From the NCBI GenBank assembly GCA_018340805.1, contig JACMZG010000008.1:19769118-19833117 (forward strand): 64,000 nt of DNA. Direction: 5' to 3'. The notes beneath the pieces are model-generated. The model was not told where the DNA came from, made no database searches, and saw only the letters and a list, made by a program, of their open reading frames with translations. Below are positions 1 through 11,400 of this stretch, one piece after another (position 1 is the stretch's first letter; every line of letters begins with the position of its first letter). The position numbers and the translations under genes are program-made. The stretch is from Microvelia longipes. Its lineage: Eukaryota; Arthropoda; Insecta; Hemiptera; Veliidae.

Positions 1-854
1 AAAATAAATTCCTACAGAGTAGCAAAGGGAGTAAATCGTCTATTGGGATTTCAAAATAAAACCAAGACCGACTCCAAGAAAACATCGCAAGTAATTCCAC
101 AATTTTATTAACGTTACCAACTTATTATTCCTAACAGATTTCTAAAACTTCTTTTGATTTTCTTCAAGGGGAAATAGATTTTTCTTTTTAACACTTGTAT
201 TGAATAAACAAGGTTTTGAGTTATCGAGGAAATGGCGTCTCTTCCCCCTGTTTATTAACATTTCCAGGGGGTGATGAAATATGACCCTCAAAACAATAAA
301 ATAATTCTCTTTTTCTTTAAAAAAGAAATAATTCTTAAAGACAAGCAAGTTGGCACCTGGGGTTCAACTTCTTAACTTATTTAATTTATTACAGTTGAAA
401 GAAAAGTTTTTAGTCAATAATTTGTAGGCTTTTCTCACAAACCACGTTTCTCTTTTACACTTTTATTATTTTTCCATTAAACTGCTTCTTACATAGTTAA
501 TTCTAGATGAAGCAAGTAGCCCTTGAGATGTGATTTCATTGCTGCGGACGTTTGTTTATAGCGTTATTTGCGTTATGTTGTTTTATAGCGTTTATTGCGT
601 TATTTAATGTGAAATAGAATCTCATTTCATATTTTGACTGATTATTGATACGTGTCGTTCCTTTTGCGTTACATAGGTATTATAAGGGTGTATCAGAATG
701 AACCTACTACCTTGCCTCTTAATATGGCCTCTAGCAATCTTGCGAAGTGGGCCTCTTTTCATATTATCTCGTATATATTTATAGCAAACTAGTGAGCGAA
801 GCGAACCAGTTATTGTTAATTTTATATGATGTGTTCTACTAACGTTAGTTCCTA
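1..854. other. Non-coding AT-rich DNA, no gene seen
   Basis: No open frame here resembles a protein. Two details stand out. Positions 557-605 repeat the word GCGTTAT several times. Positions 788-810 form a hairpin whose core GAGCGAAGCGA is the same as in the hairpins of the 5S-related repeats that follow. Confidence 0.5.
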
Positions 855-1243
855 ATATTAGTTCAATTTTTATCAAATGACTTATGTACGTTTAAAAATC
901 GGAAAATAATTTAATTGGGTTACAATTTGGTACAAGTGTATACCCTTACTTAATAAATAAGTACACTAAGTCTCGTTCTAGTACGAAAAGTATATCCATG
1001 ATTTTTGTTGGATCATAAATGTTAAGCAGCATTGAGCGTGGTCAATGCTGTATGGGTAATCGCTAAGAATGAAACGGAAATATTTACTATCTGAGGACAG
1101 CAAAGCGAGTCCGAAGTCGTGTTGCTGAATAAATTTGGCGCATTGTATATTTTATGGACGAGCGGAGTGAGTCCGAAGTTGGAAAGGATGATCGTTGCGA
1201 ATCCGGTGTGATTCGGAAAAGTTCCAAGGTGCCCCGCACCCGA
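855..1243 (+). repeat. 5S-rRNA-related SINE-like repeat, copy A
   Basis: Positions 1011-1070 align with the second half of eukaryotic 5S rRNA: GATC, then GTTAAGCAGCATTGAGCG (A-box region), then TATGGGTAATCGCTAAGAA (C-box region, mutated). Upstream, 'TTAGTTCAATTTTTATCAAA' and 'AATAAATAAGTACACTAAG' are shared with copies at 22817 and 34000. Downstream lie two short hairpins ending in GAGTCCGAAG (about 1090-1115 and 1154-1178) and the closing motif CCCCGCACCCGATTTTT. The T run could terminate polymerase III. The 5S homology is seen directly; mobility as a SINE is inferred from copy number. Confidence 0.7.
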
Positions 1244-1425
1244 TTTTTCCAATTGTTACTATACGTTTATGGATAGTACTCTATACTATCCAGATTACTA
1301 TTTATACTATACTATCTCAGGTTATTTCCATCGGCATATTCAACCACTCTACACATCTCTTCCAATGGGGGAGGGATGGCAGGATCATACGGTAAGTATA
1401 GACACGCTACCAAGATGTCAGAGGG

Positions 1426-1660
1426 TTAACCATTAACCTTAAATTCCAAGATAGCTGCTGCTGCATCCCTGGATCCAATTTCTGATGAGTGAGAAATTTT
1501 TAAATCCTTAGTTACTACAATACAGCTTCTTGGAATGTCATTCCTCAAACCAATAAGAATAGAAAATTCATATGCTCCCAGACCTCTTACCTTACCACGG
1601 AAACATAAGGTTCTTGAATGAGAACCACCGTGCAGTAATGCAGATTTAATTGATTAAAAT
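1426..1660 (-). pseudogene. Non-LTR retrotransposon endonuclease fragment (R1/Jockey-like), decayed
   Basis: Read on the minus strand, this stretch gives NLHYC, then LIQEPYV, then (after a one-base frame change) KVRGLGAYEFSI, then PRSCIVV and EIGSRDAAAA. These words occur in that order in the N-terminal half of the apurinic-type endonuclease of R1/Jockey/I-clade non-LTR retrotransposons, where the QEP glutamate is catalytic. Normally about 30 residues separate NLHH from the IQEP strand; here they are nearly adjacent, so there is an internal deletion. A stop follows KVNG near 1426. It encoded the nicking enzyme that starts target-primed reverse transcription, and it is clearly dead. It is less AT-rich than its surroundings. 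The exact clade is uncertain. Confidence 0.75.
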
Positions 1661-2400
1661 GCACCATCATGGGGTCGGTTAGTCATTACTCCTGGGAATT
1701 TCTTGCTTTAGACTGGAGTCAATCCCTTGCTCGATTCCTTCAATTAGAGGAACTACAGGAGTTCCATGCCAACCGTGCAACCGATTAATTGGCACTGAAA
1801 TCGGCCTTAAGTACAACCGCCAACCTACTTCCTCTACATGAGCTAAGTCCTCTGAGCAGACCTAGTAGAAAAACAAGTCAGTTCCCAGGTCTACTCTCAA
1901 TAGAACCAGAGGTCCAGTGGCTTATACCAGGAATTGTAGATGACAAAGGGTAGTTTTAGGGATTGGCTGTTGTTCATCACCAGAAGGCAACTCTAATGGG
2001 CCAGGGAGCGTCAGAACGCCGCAGTGCTTTAAAACCCTGTCTCTCAATTGTTGGTGGCAACTATTCATTTAGAGTCCATTTCATAGAGACTTCATAAGAG
2101 GGGATGATGGGTAAACAACCTGGGCTCACGAGGATAGCTTCTTCAAAGGGATTATACCTCCAAATCCAGCTGGGGGCGGTCTTTTGGCTTTTCAAGAGCT
2201 CTCAGAAGGCAGAATCCCTTTTTCTCTTCGGAGTAGTTGGTGGTAGAGGGGGTTGAGGGGCAAGCTACCTCTTAAGTAAAGATCTTGGAGCAGTGGGAAG
2301 AATTGGCTTACCCGCTTTCTTTGTTGCCCTAGCTGTGTGATTCATTGTTCCCTGGATCGGAAACGATCCACTTAGTGTTTGGGTTAGAATCTGGTTCTAA
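1661..2400 (-). pseudogene. Probable upstream (ORF1-side) remnant of the same non-LTR element
   Basis: This block has the same less AT-rich composition as the endonuclease fragment and lies on its upstream side when read on the minus strand. No frame stays open for 60 codons. A short stretch reads PTTPKRKRDSAF near 2210-2235, the kind of basic proline/threonine text common in ORF1 proteins, but I see no zinc knuckle or RRM. The assignment rests on position and composition only. Confidence 0.35.
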
Positions 2401-2454
2401 TTTTGTTCCTATTTTAATAGAAACTATTAGCTATTAATACATACATGCATACAC

Positions 2455-2456
<2 letters not shown>

Positions 2457-2538
<82 letters not shown>
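2457..2538. repeat. (AT)n/(GT)n microsatellite
   Basis: About 36 AT dinucleotides followed by five GT dinucleotides. The minus-strand reading frame across it (poly Tyr-Ile) is spurious. Confidence 0.95.
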
Positions 2539-2664
2539 AATGAATCGAGATTTTGTATGTTAAATAAATATATCTGTATTTCTAGTGTCCTAAGAAGAAA
2601 ATGTAAATGCATTTACATATGGAGCATATAATATAATGGAGCATGAGTAATATACATTCATGTT

Positions 2665-2800
2665 CATATGGGACAAAAACAACTAAAATGACACCTGAAA
2701 CGAATAATTCATGTGACATCTTGGTTTCGGTTTTATTGCAAACACAATACCTTTTCTTTATACCAACGGAATAAATGAGGGAACGTAGAAATAGAATTTA
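2665..2800 (+). repeat. Solo copy of the CCTGAAACGG tail repeat
   Basis: Contains CACCTGAAACGAATAATTC, then TGACATCTTGGTTTCGG, then TTGCAAACACAATACC and ATAAATGAGG. The same ordered words appear at 19420-19545, 24275-24360, 34925-35035 and 35065-35175. In the last three cases they abut a 5S-related repeat. The end can fold because the ACTTTTCC-like and GGAAAAGT words are complementary in better preserved copies. Confidence 0.65.
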
Positions 2801-3770
2801 CTTTCTCTTGTTAAATGATATTTTACTATCTGTTTCTTGTTAGTACTAACTGCTCTTTGTAGGGCCAATTGTGATAAACAGCAGGGATCAAAGTCAGCTT
2901 ATCATAATAGATCTGATAAAGTACTGAGCCCCTGTACTGAGAATTACGTCCAAATAAAGTAAGAGCTAGGAAAATCTAAACTTTTAAAGATATCTCTCAA
3001 AACTAATGAAAACTCAGAAAAACACTCATATAATGCTAATGTTATTATATGCTGTTTTTTCTTAGGAATGGATAAAAAAATAGAAGTTATTTTGATAAAA
3101 GTTATTGTCGCTATAACACTTAACTAAATACAGAACACGTTTTGGGTGAATTTTATTTTAGAAACTTTTATCTTGCCATTTTAATAGCTCGTGTTTATCA
3201 CTTTATATATCACTGATAAAACGTCTTTTCTCTCGCAGTGATATAAAGAAAATACAAAAAAAGCCAATCTCTTTATTTCTTTCTTTAAAAGACAATTTTC
3301 CTGCTTTTTCCTGTTATTCAGGTCGAGGTTTTCTTGTTACCTTTTAGCAAGTTTTTATGTTGACATAAGTAGATATTATTTCTTGATGTTATATCCTGTT
3401 TCTTGCTATCTGAACAATTTGTTTTTCTTTTGGAAAATATTTTCTTTTTATTTTAAGGATAAACCTCGCTGGAACTATTTAAAGTGACCTAGAAGAGAGT
3501 ATGGAGTGGGGGTCTAGTGGTTGCAGTTCAAAGAATAACGATTCTTTAATAACTTAGGTTCGTGCTTCAAAAGCAATTACTAAGGAATACTTTTAGTCTC
3601 GAAGATTTATGACAGTATCCAATAACTTACTTGAGATTCAGTCGAATAATTATTACTCTATAGAACTTGAGTTTTATCGAATAAAACTGCTCTTAGACTT
3701 TGAAGAACATAACTATATGCAGCGTTATAATTATACAAATGCTTAACTAGAGATATTATTAACCTAATGA
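2801..3770. other. AT-rich DNA, no gene seen
   Basis: No protein or RNA gene is supported. A weak tRNA-like stretch at 3501-3575 (GTCTAGTGGTTGCAG and later TTAGGTTCGTGC) resembles A and B boxes, but the arms do not pair. Confidence 0.4.
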
Positions 3771-3930
3771 AATGGTGTTAGTGGTAGAATCACAAAATCC
3801 ACTGCCGTAATGATTTAAATGCGTAACTGGACATGTCATAACCCTCAGGTAATGGTATTACTCGTAGAATCACAAAACCCACTGCCGTAATGATTTAAAT
3901 GCGTCAACGGACATGTTATTATCCACAGGT
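3771..3930. repeat. 80-bp tandem duplication
   Basis: Two head-to-tail units of 80 bp (3771-3850 and 3851-3930) share ATCACAAAA, CCACTGCCGTAATGATTTAA and ATGCGT, with scattered mismatches. A partial third unit may precede them at about 3737-3770. Confidence 0.8.
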
Positions 3931-4282
3931 GAGGCCTAGTTCTTAATGGCCTACGATTTGACTTCGCCTAGCGATTTGCCAATTCTTACCTAAGTATTAA
4001 GTTCCTCGGTCAAAAGCCAGAATAGCTTAAAGCCAAATTGTTAGTCATTAGTAGGAAACCTATTCGCCGGTAAAAAGGCCTGAATCGAACGAAACAGGTT
4101 CGGAGTTGATATGATTATTTTAAGTGACCAAAAAAATATACGGTCGGTAAAAATTACATTTTAAGTAGAATGTTGTTTTCCATGATTTTTGGGGCGCAGA
4201 ATTGAATAATAGTAGTATGGAGTCAATATGATCACTCAAAGTATTAAAATCTAAGGTTTTCAGGTTTGAATTTTTGTACCGG

Positions 4283-4470
4283 TGTAGGAGTTAATGTTTC
4301 ATTGTTTTCAATTATTTATTTATTTTTATTTTGAATTCAAAAAAGTGTCATGTCAATATTTGATGTAATATTATTAAAAAAATATATCATTATTAATTCT
4401 GACTTGGTCTGGATAGAAGATATTGCATTTATTAATATGTACGGTGTATAAGAGTATAAAAGCGCGTACA
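4283..4470 (+). repeat. 5' LTR of Ty3/gypsy element
   Basis: 188 bp, TGTAGGAG...GCGCGTACA. Contains a TATAAAAG word at 4455-4462, only eight bases from the LTR end, so a start about 30 bp downstream would fall outside the LTR. That makes its role as the retrotransposon TATA box doubtful. Differs from the 3' LTR only by ATTAATATG versus ATTAATTTG. Confidence 0.95.
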
Positions 4471-4473
4471 TAT

Positions 4474-4483
4474 TGGTGACCCG
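4474..4483 (+). promoter_or_regulatory. Primer-binding site of Ty3/gypsy element
   Basis: TGGTGACCCG starts four bases after the 5' LTR. The leading TGG would pair with the CCA end of a tRNA, as in most Ty3/gypsy elements. I cannot say which tRNA. Confidence 0.65.
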
Positions 4484-4487
4484 ATAT

Positions 4488-5096
4488 ATGAACATGAATA
4501 TGGATGCAGAACCAATCACAACTCAATCAGTCAGAAATCTTGATGAAAGCACAGCAACATCTTGCGAAAAGGTATCAATTAAAATTCCGCCTTTTTGGTC
4601 AGAAATATGGTTTTACCAAATTGAGGCTCAATTTGCCATAAATAAAATCGTTCAAGACGAAACAAAATTCAATCACCTTGTATCTCAGTTCGAACCAAAG
4701 TTCATAGAGAACATTTGGGACATTATTACCAGTAATAGTGCCAATAAATATCAAGAAGCTAAAGCACGACTGCTAAATGTTTTTAAAGAGAGCGAAGAAA
4801 AAAAAATTAAACGTCTCTTAACAGGTCTTGAACTAGGGGATAATAAACCCAGTCAATTATTGCGTCATATGCAAACGTTGGCTGGTACGGAAATATCAAA
4901 TAAAATTCTACGAGCATTATGGATGGAGAAACTACCTGACTCCATTAAAAATATTTTAATTGTTAGTGAGGAGAGTCTAGAAAAAATTTCTATCATGGCA
5001 GATAAAATTCTAGAATCAAAATCAAATGTGTGTTCTGTTGGTAAGGTTCTTGAACCAAACAGCAGTACCGCAGATGAAATTCAAAAACTGACATGA
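4488..5096 (+). pseudogene. gag: gag of Ty3/gypsy element, cut short by TGA
   Basis: The frame can be read from a TTG at 4473, but that lies inside the primer site, so I take the ATG at 4488. It would give about 202 residues of a capsid-like protein. The text KIPPFWSEIWFYQIEAQF, DETKFNHLVSQ, LLTGLELGDNKPSQLLRHM and LRALWMEKLP is characteristic of Mag-type Ty3 Gag, which packages the element RNA in cytoplasmic particles. The frame stops at TGA 5094-5096 but stays open in the same frame straight afterwards through the zinc knuckle and protease. The TGA is therefore most likely a point mutation in one long gag-pol frame, although a readthrough codon cannot be excluded. Confidence 0.85.
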
Positions 5097-5985
5097 AAAA
5101 TTATTTTAATAGAAAAACAATTAGATTTATTAAATATTCAAAACCATAATTCAAGATCTCGTAGTTGTAGCTGTAGTCGTCAGTCAAGTTGGAGTAGATC
5201 AAGTAAAAAGAAGTATGATCCAAAAGGAGATTACTGTTATTATCATTATCGTTTTGGTGACAAGTGTAGACCAGAAAAATGTCAACAACCATGTAAGTGG
5301 ACTAAGTCGGAACTTAAACCAGCAGTAGAATTAACGGCTGATTCTGCTGCTGACTATTTAAAAAACCGTAACTCACGCCTATTTGTTACAGACAAAAAAT
5401 CTGGATTACGATTCTTAGTAGACAGTGGCGCGGACGTATCAATTATTCCAGCGACATTAGTTGACAAAAAATCTGAAACTTCATTTAAATTATACGCTGC
5501 AAACAATACAGAAATTCCGACGTACGGACTTAAACTTATGACACTAGACCTTGGACTACGACGGAACTTTCAATGGCAATTTGTAGTAGCTAAAATTGAC
5601 AGAGGTATACTCGGAGCAGATTTTTTCAAAAACTTTAATTTATTAATAGATCTCAAAAATAAAAAAATAATTGATGGCATAACTAACCTTAACATTGAGG
5701 GTGAAGTTACTACCATTGATGAGATGGAAGTGATTAGTACAACTGACAAAACTAAACCATTTTACGACTTACTTTTGAACTATCCAGAAATTACTAAACC
5801 TAATTTGTTACCTACAAAAATAAAACATGACGTAACTCACACAATAGAAACAACTGGAGACCCTGTTTATTCAAAGGCACGACAACTTGATCCAAAAAAA
5901 CTTGAAATTGCAAAACAAGAATTTCAATTTATGCTTAATCATGGTATTATAAACAGTCAAAATCCGAAGGAACAAAACCCCTTCC
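5097..5985 (+). pseudogene. pol: Zinc knuckle, protease and N-terminal RT piece of Ty3/gypsy pol
   Basis: This continues in the gag frame after the TGA. A Ser/Arg/Lys-rich stretch precedes a Cys/His knuckle (5235-5300, CYYHYRFGDKC then CQQPC). The aspartic protease follows with active-site VDSGADVSII (Asp codon 5421) and the second-half motif GILGADFF, about 5610-5632; it would cleave Gag-Pol. The text KARQLDPKKLEIAKQEF and FMLNHGII is the start of the reverse transcriptase. The frame then breaks: soon after the NHGII/NSQ text the sequence jumps to the connection region with a frame change at about 5965-5985. Some 150-200 RT residues, including palm motifs and YxDD, are missing. This is a deletion, not simple decay, as flanking text is well preserved. 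Confidence 0.88.
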
Positions 5986-7861
5986 TTCCAAAGTTAAAGT
6001 CATTCAAGACATGAAATTACCAGTCACATTACATGATCTTCGTACATTCCTAAGACTAATTAACTTTTTTAGAAGACATCTAAAAGACGCTGCAAAGACG
6101 CAAGCGATTTTACACGATTATCTAAAAGGTGCTTCTAAAAAAGATAAAAGAAAAGTTCAATGGACTGACGAAGCTATAAATATGTTTAATAAATGTAAAA
6201 ATGACCTAGCAAACGCTACATTATTAACGTTTCCTGATCCAAAATTACCCTTAGCCCTATTTACAGATGCTTCGGACTCTGCAATTGGGTCTGTTTTACA
6301 ACAGTATGAAAATAACTCATGGAAACCAATAGCATTTTACTCAAAAAAACTTAACGATGCTCAAAAAATTTATAGTACTTACGACCGAGAACTGTTAAGT
6401 ATATACTTGTCTATTAAAAATTTTAAACATTTTGTTGAAGGTCGAAATTTTACTATTTACACTGACCATAAACCAATTACTTTTGCTTTTAGACAAAAAA
6501 ATGATAAAGCTTCTCCCCGACAACAACGACATTTACAATACATTTCACAATTCACTACAGACATAAAACATATACACGGTAAAGACAACATTGTCGCTGA
6601 TACATTATCTCGAATACAAAACATAGGCAAACAAATTTTAATCGACTATAATGAAATTGCTCAATACCAAACTGATGACGAAGAACTACAAGACTTAATA
6701 AACAATAACAAATCATTGAAATTAAGTAAACAAATATTAGAAACTGGAAACAAACTATGGTGTGATATATCTACTTCTAACGTTCGACCATATATCCCAC
6801 AAAAATTTAGATTATCAGTTTTCAACTTAGTTCACAATGCATGTCATCCAGGTATAAAAGCTACAGTACGACAAATGACTTCACGATTTATTTGGAAAAA
6901 TATAAAATCAGATACAACCAAATGGGCACAATGTTGTGTAGACTGTCAAAAGAATAAAATTTATAAACACAATAAAACTCAGATACAAAATTTTCAAGAG
7001 CCAGATGACAGGTTTAGTGTAGTACACATCGACTTAATTGGGCCGATGCCACCATCTGATAGTGCTGTTTATAGCTTAACATGTATAGACCGTTTCACAA
7101 ATTGGACAGAAGTTGTTCCATTATCGAATAGTACGGCAGAAACAGTTACAAAAGCTTTCTATACCAATTGGATTGTAAGATTTGGAGTGCCACATACTGT
7201 GATTGCTGATCAAGGAAAGCAGTTCAAATCTGAGTTATTTAATCAATTAAATAAACTTTGTGGTATTAAACTACAGCATACGACAGCATATCATCCCCAA
7301 AGCAATGGAAAAGTGGAAAGATTTCATAGAACACTTAAAGCAGCAAAAAAATCAGTGAATAAGACCAAATGGACAGACGCTATACCAACTATATTATTGG
7401 GAATACGTGCTGCCATCAGAGATGATTGCAACTGTTTATTGTCACAAATGGTATATGGGAAGACCATTAAACTACCAGGTGAATTTTTTGACCCTCCAGA
7501 ATTCAAAATTGATTGTGAAAATTTAGTAAAAAATCTTCAAAATCAAATGGAAAAAATTAAACCAATATCAGTTAAACACAAAAATAATAGAAAAATGTTC
7601 GTTTTTAAAGACCTAGAGACTTGCACACATGTATTTTTAAGAACAGATCGAGTAAAAAAAGGATTAGAAAGTTCTTATGAAGGACCTTTTGAAGTAATAA
7701 AGAAATTTGAAAAATATTTTACAATCAATATTAAATCAAAAGAAATTAATGTGTCAAGAGATAGGCTCAAACCAGCATATATTTTAAATGAAAACTTTAG
7801 TGAGGATTTGGAAGTGAAGAATAAAATTAAGAAAATGAAAATAATAAAAAAAAATAAATAA
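5976..7861 (+). pseudogene. pol: RNase H and integrase part of Ty3/gypsy pol
   Basis: The open frame from the ATG at 6011 (616 residues) has no initiator of its own; the same frame is open back to about 5976 (PLPSKVKVIQD). The RNase H domain begins ALFTDASDSAIGS (Asp codon 6266) and contains YDRELLSIYLSIKNF and IYTDHKPITFAF. Integrase has an HHCC zinc-binding module (His at 6833, HNACHPG, and CCVDCQ) and catalytic Asp 7031 (HIDLIGP), Asp 7208 (ADQGKQF) and Glu 7316 (GKVERFHR), with 35 residues between the second Asp and Glu as expected. A GPY/F-like text (SSYEGPFEVIKKF) closes the protein. Integrase would insert the cDNA. All catalytic residues seem intact, in contrast to the deleted RT. Confidence 0.9.
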
Positions 7862-7953
7862 AAATAAATAAATCAATAAATAAGTAAAAATAATAAAAAA
7901 AACACATATTTGTGGGAAGTCAAAATTTTAAGTATTATCGTAACGAAGTTACT

Positions 7954-7967
7954 GAAGGGGGAATAGA
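7954..7967 (+). promoter_or_regulatory. Polypurine tract of Ty3/gypsy element
   Basis: GAAGGGGGAATAGA lies directly upstream of the 3' LTR, the place where plus-strand DNA synthesis is primed. The purine run is interrupted only by one T. Confidence 0.8.
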
Positions 7968-8155
7968 TGTAGGAGTTAATGTTTCATTGTTTTCAATTAT
8001 TTATTTATTTTTATTTTGAATTCAAAAAAGTGTCATGTCAATATTTGATGTAATATTATTAAAAAAATATATCATTATTAATTCTGACTTGGTCTGGATA
8101 GAAGATATTGCATTTATTAATTTGTACGGTGTATAAGAGTATAAAAGCGCGTACA
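7968..8155 (+). repeat. 3' LTR of Ty3/gypsy element
   Basis: 188 bp, aligned without gaps to 4283-4470 with one substitution. Followed by the target duplication CCGG at 8156-8159. Confidence 0.95.
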
Positions 8156-8184
8156 CCGGCCATCATTTTTTATCGTCATATTTA

Positions 8185-8400
8185 CGGTATATCATTGTAT
8201 AATTTCAAAATAATTCTTGCACGGTGGTCTGCAATCTGGGCGAATTTTCTTTGTTCTGCGTACGTTTTTGCATATCAATCCATTTCTTGGTTAAGTTTTT
8301 TTATATATTTTGTATAACTTGAGGAATGTCGTCACAAATTGTTTTTTAAATTGTCTAGATTTTTTCAAAGAAAATACGCAAACAATGAGCATAATCTGAG
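8185..8400 (+). repeat. Divergent foldback-family fragment (GGTGGTCCGC type)
   Basis: GCACGGTGGTCTGCAATCTG, GGGCGAATTTTCTTTG, ATCCATTTCTTGGTTAAG and TTTCAAAGAAAATACGC line up in order with the better copies at 21178-21545 and 36248-36648. It is too divergent to define its ends. Confidence 0.5.
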
Positions 8401-11400
8401 CTTCAAATGCGTGGGAGTAATGCTGTGCGGTGCATCGTAAATTCTATGGGAAACATATGTGCATATTTATTCCATAGATCATCCAAAACTATAGTCATCA
8501 CTCGAAAATGTGCACTGCACACATTATCCGCACTCATTTAATGCTCTGATGTTGGTAATTTTTAGTGCACTTTGTCTGAAAATGTTTGAAAAATTAAATA
8601 ACGAGTTGCGGCGCTACTGGTCAAGTTATACAGTGCATGCTTGAAAATATAAGCAACAAATGTATTGATGAGCAAGAATACACGTATTTCAAAGAAAATT
8701 CGTCCGTATCGCGGAACTCTGCATCAGATTTTTTTGGGATTGTTAATTTATAGTGAAACAGGGTATACCTCACTAAGTCAACCTATGGTGCTGGTTGACA
8801 CATATCACTCAACTCGACACATATCACGTGAGTTAGTTCTGGTTGCTATGTCATTCACAACAGACGAAGAAATCTGCCCTCGAATAGACTCTCACCTTTA
8901 TCTTAGTGAGGCTACTATTCGATTTAGTTACCCATCTAAGTATTAACAAGATTCTGACACAAAGATGTTTTGCATAAAACTGTAGTATAGGTGATAGTTT
9001 TATGTTATTAATATGTATTAGAAAACTTAATTGGCAAAGCCTGTAATGATAGGAATGCCGATTAAAGGTGATGAATCTAGCAAGTTGGCCACGTTATTGG
9101 GCTCATTCTAATTACTTCCTCAGAAAGCAGAAAGTACTCTACCTTAAACACGGTTTCGGATTTTCAGTGCGAACACATTAATTTTCCTAGATACCTATGG
9201 TATAAATGTGGAAAAGCAAAAACTAAATAAATGACTTCTCACTACTACAAGATAATAAATAATGTAGGATGGGATTATTAGTTTAGTGTTGTAGAGCAAC
9301 TATCCGCTCTATGTAATGTAGAGGAAGAGCCACGTGTTTTAACTTTTCTCTCACAACATTGCTAACTCATCCCCCTTCAAACTACAAACTAAAACTTTGT
9401 TTTTCTTTCAATTTCTTCATAGAAATAAACCGACTGATTTAATAAAACTCAACTGTAACATTTTAGTGTATTTTTAGTAGAACAAGTCGCTTTTGAAGCA
9501 GATCGCTTGGGAAGTCTGGGGTTGTCTTATCCTTATCAAATAGTAATAGTCAAATAATAATCGGATACAGGGTACCTATTTACTTTCCACCACAAATTTA
9601 GACTCACTTCGCTCATCTCCAGTGCTGAAGAGCTGAAGGTGCCAGTAAATAGCAACACTACTAATTACTAATTTATAAATTTGTAAAAACTGCTAACTAA
9701 GCAAAATCTAATTAATTTATTGAATTTAAATTCGGTATAGAAATTTATTTCTACTATATCTATAAGACCTAAAAGTTTAAATTAAATAGGTTGAATATTT
9801 TTAAAGCAGTGATGGAATAAAGTTTGGTTTTGTAAAACTGGAGCCGAAAAACCGGCACTTTTTTAGTTATTCGGTCATAAAAGAATAAAGAAATATATTT
9901 AAAAAATATTATTTAAATTATATATTTTTTTTAAATTTTGATACTAAGTAAACTTATTTCACTAAAATCGGACTTCCCGTTTAGAAGATAAAAGGGTTTA
10001 AACTGGGGGGTCAACCATTTTTTTATAAACAGTAACAAAAACCACATTCCTGTACTCAAGAAGGCTTTCAAAATACCAGCGGCCATATTTAGCAGCCTAG
10101 TTTTTAATAAAATTAACCCTTTAAATTAATAGAGGGAATGCATTTCTTTGTAATCAATAAATTAATTTAAATATTGTTAATTTTATATTTTTGCTATAAA
10201 CGTCTTATGTTTGATAGGTAAACACTTTTTCAAACGATTTTAAGTTTCAAAACTTTCGGTAGTAGGTTCCTTTATATCTACAGTATTAGGTTAGAAAAAG
10301 TGAGAATGATCTTCATGGGAATAATTAAGATTCAGTTATTGACTTTTTTCCAGTAATGTATATTGCAATTTTTTGTAATGTTTCGCAGTTATTGACTTTG
10401 TAAAAGAATAAATTTTTGTGCCCACTAAGATCAAATTCACTATTTCCCTCTCTCTTGTGTTTTTAAAATCCTAAGTTGGTATCAAAATACCAGTTTTTAG
10501 GTTATTATAATCACTGGCTCGAGACAACAAATTTAGCGATAGGTTTGTCTGTGTCACAAGAGTAACATCAGGCAAGGAACAAGACTAGGCACCGTAGTTT
10601 TTCTTAAGTTTTCTTAAGACTACATCAGACTGTCCAAAGGTATAAGATAGATGCTGCCAACTCTATGCGATTATATCTTCATCTGTTTACCTGCATTATA
10701 TTTAGTACAAATTACAATTTAAGAGTAAAAACTTTCATAGATTTAAATTTGTGAGAGAAAGGGAAATTTTGTTTCAACCCTATTAAATGATATCCCACTT
10801 CTTTATACATTATGAAGGAAGAGCTGCTGAAGCAATTGAAACAGATGCCGTCATAACTGGGATTCAAAGCTTGAACAGAGCATAGCTAATTAATTAGTTA
10901 TGTTAACATGTTGAGTTTCTTGGAGTCTGATTCGTTGGAGCAAAGTTTGAAAACAGCTTATCTATAAAAAACCGATCGATCTGAAGAGCCAGACTCGCAA
11001 GTCAGATCACCATATTTCGCTTATCGGTCCAACAGATGGACTCGACGGATTAGGCGAGAGGGTAAACGCAGCTATTTGTAACACGATGCCAAGTGTAGTG
11101 AATCAGACGATTGAGCAATTCTATAAACTGATAGGTTAATTAAGAACGAAAAATGAAAGATTAAAAACAATAAAAAATTATAAACACAAACTAAAACATA
11201 ATATTTTTAATATAATCGCCGAATTTTAATTAACGCTGCCATTTCCACCTTAACTAACAGTTTTTTTCAAAAATTCACTCTATGTCACTATGCAAATATA
11301 AACAGGGGTTATATTTGGGTGATGAGATGATAAGGGGACAGAAGGATTACAATAGACCCCGTCCCTGAAGGGTCCGGAACTTGGCCCCCAGTCCTGCTCT

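Larger units (their letters stand above)
4279..8159 (+). mobile_element. Ty3/gypsy LTR retrotransposon, Mag-like, internally deleted
   Basis: A complete element of 3873 bp lies between 4283 and 8155, flanked by a 4-bp target duplication CCGG (4279-4282 and 8156-8159). The 188-bp LTRs begin TGT and end ACA and differ at one base. Order inside: primer site, gag, zinc knuckle, protease, start of RT, deletion, RNase H, integrase, polypurine tract. The reverse transcriptase core, including the YxDD motif, is absent, and a TGA interrupts the gag-pol frame, so the copy cannot move on its own. Near-identical LTRs imply a recent insertion. The Mag-like assignment comes from the gag text (KIPPFWSE, LGDNKPSQLLRHM) and the CxYHxxFG knuckle. 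Confidence 0.93.

Noticed and set aside
3501..3575. tRNA gene
   Set aside because: A- and B-box-like words are present, but acceptor and anticodon arms do not pair. The same holds for 39184-39245, 45893-45930 and 48546-48580.
4473..4487. TTG start of gag
   Set aside because: It lies within the primer-binding site; the ATG at 4488 is more plausible.
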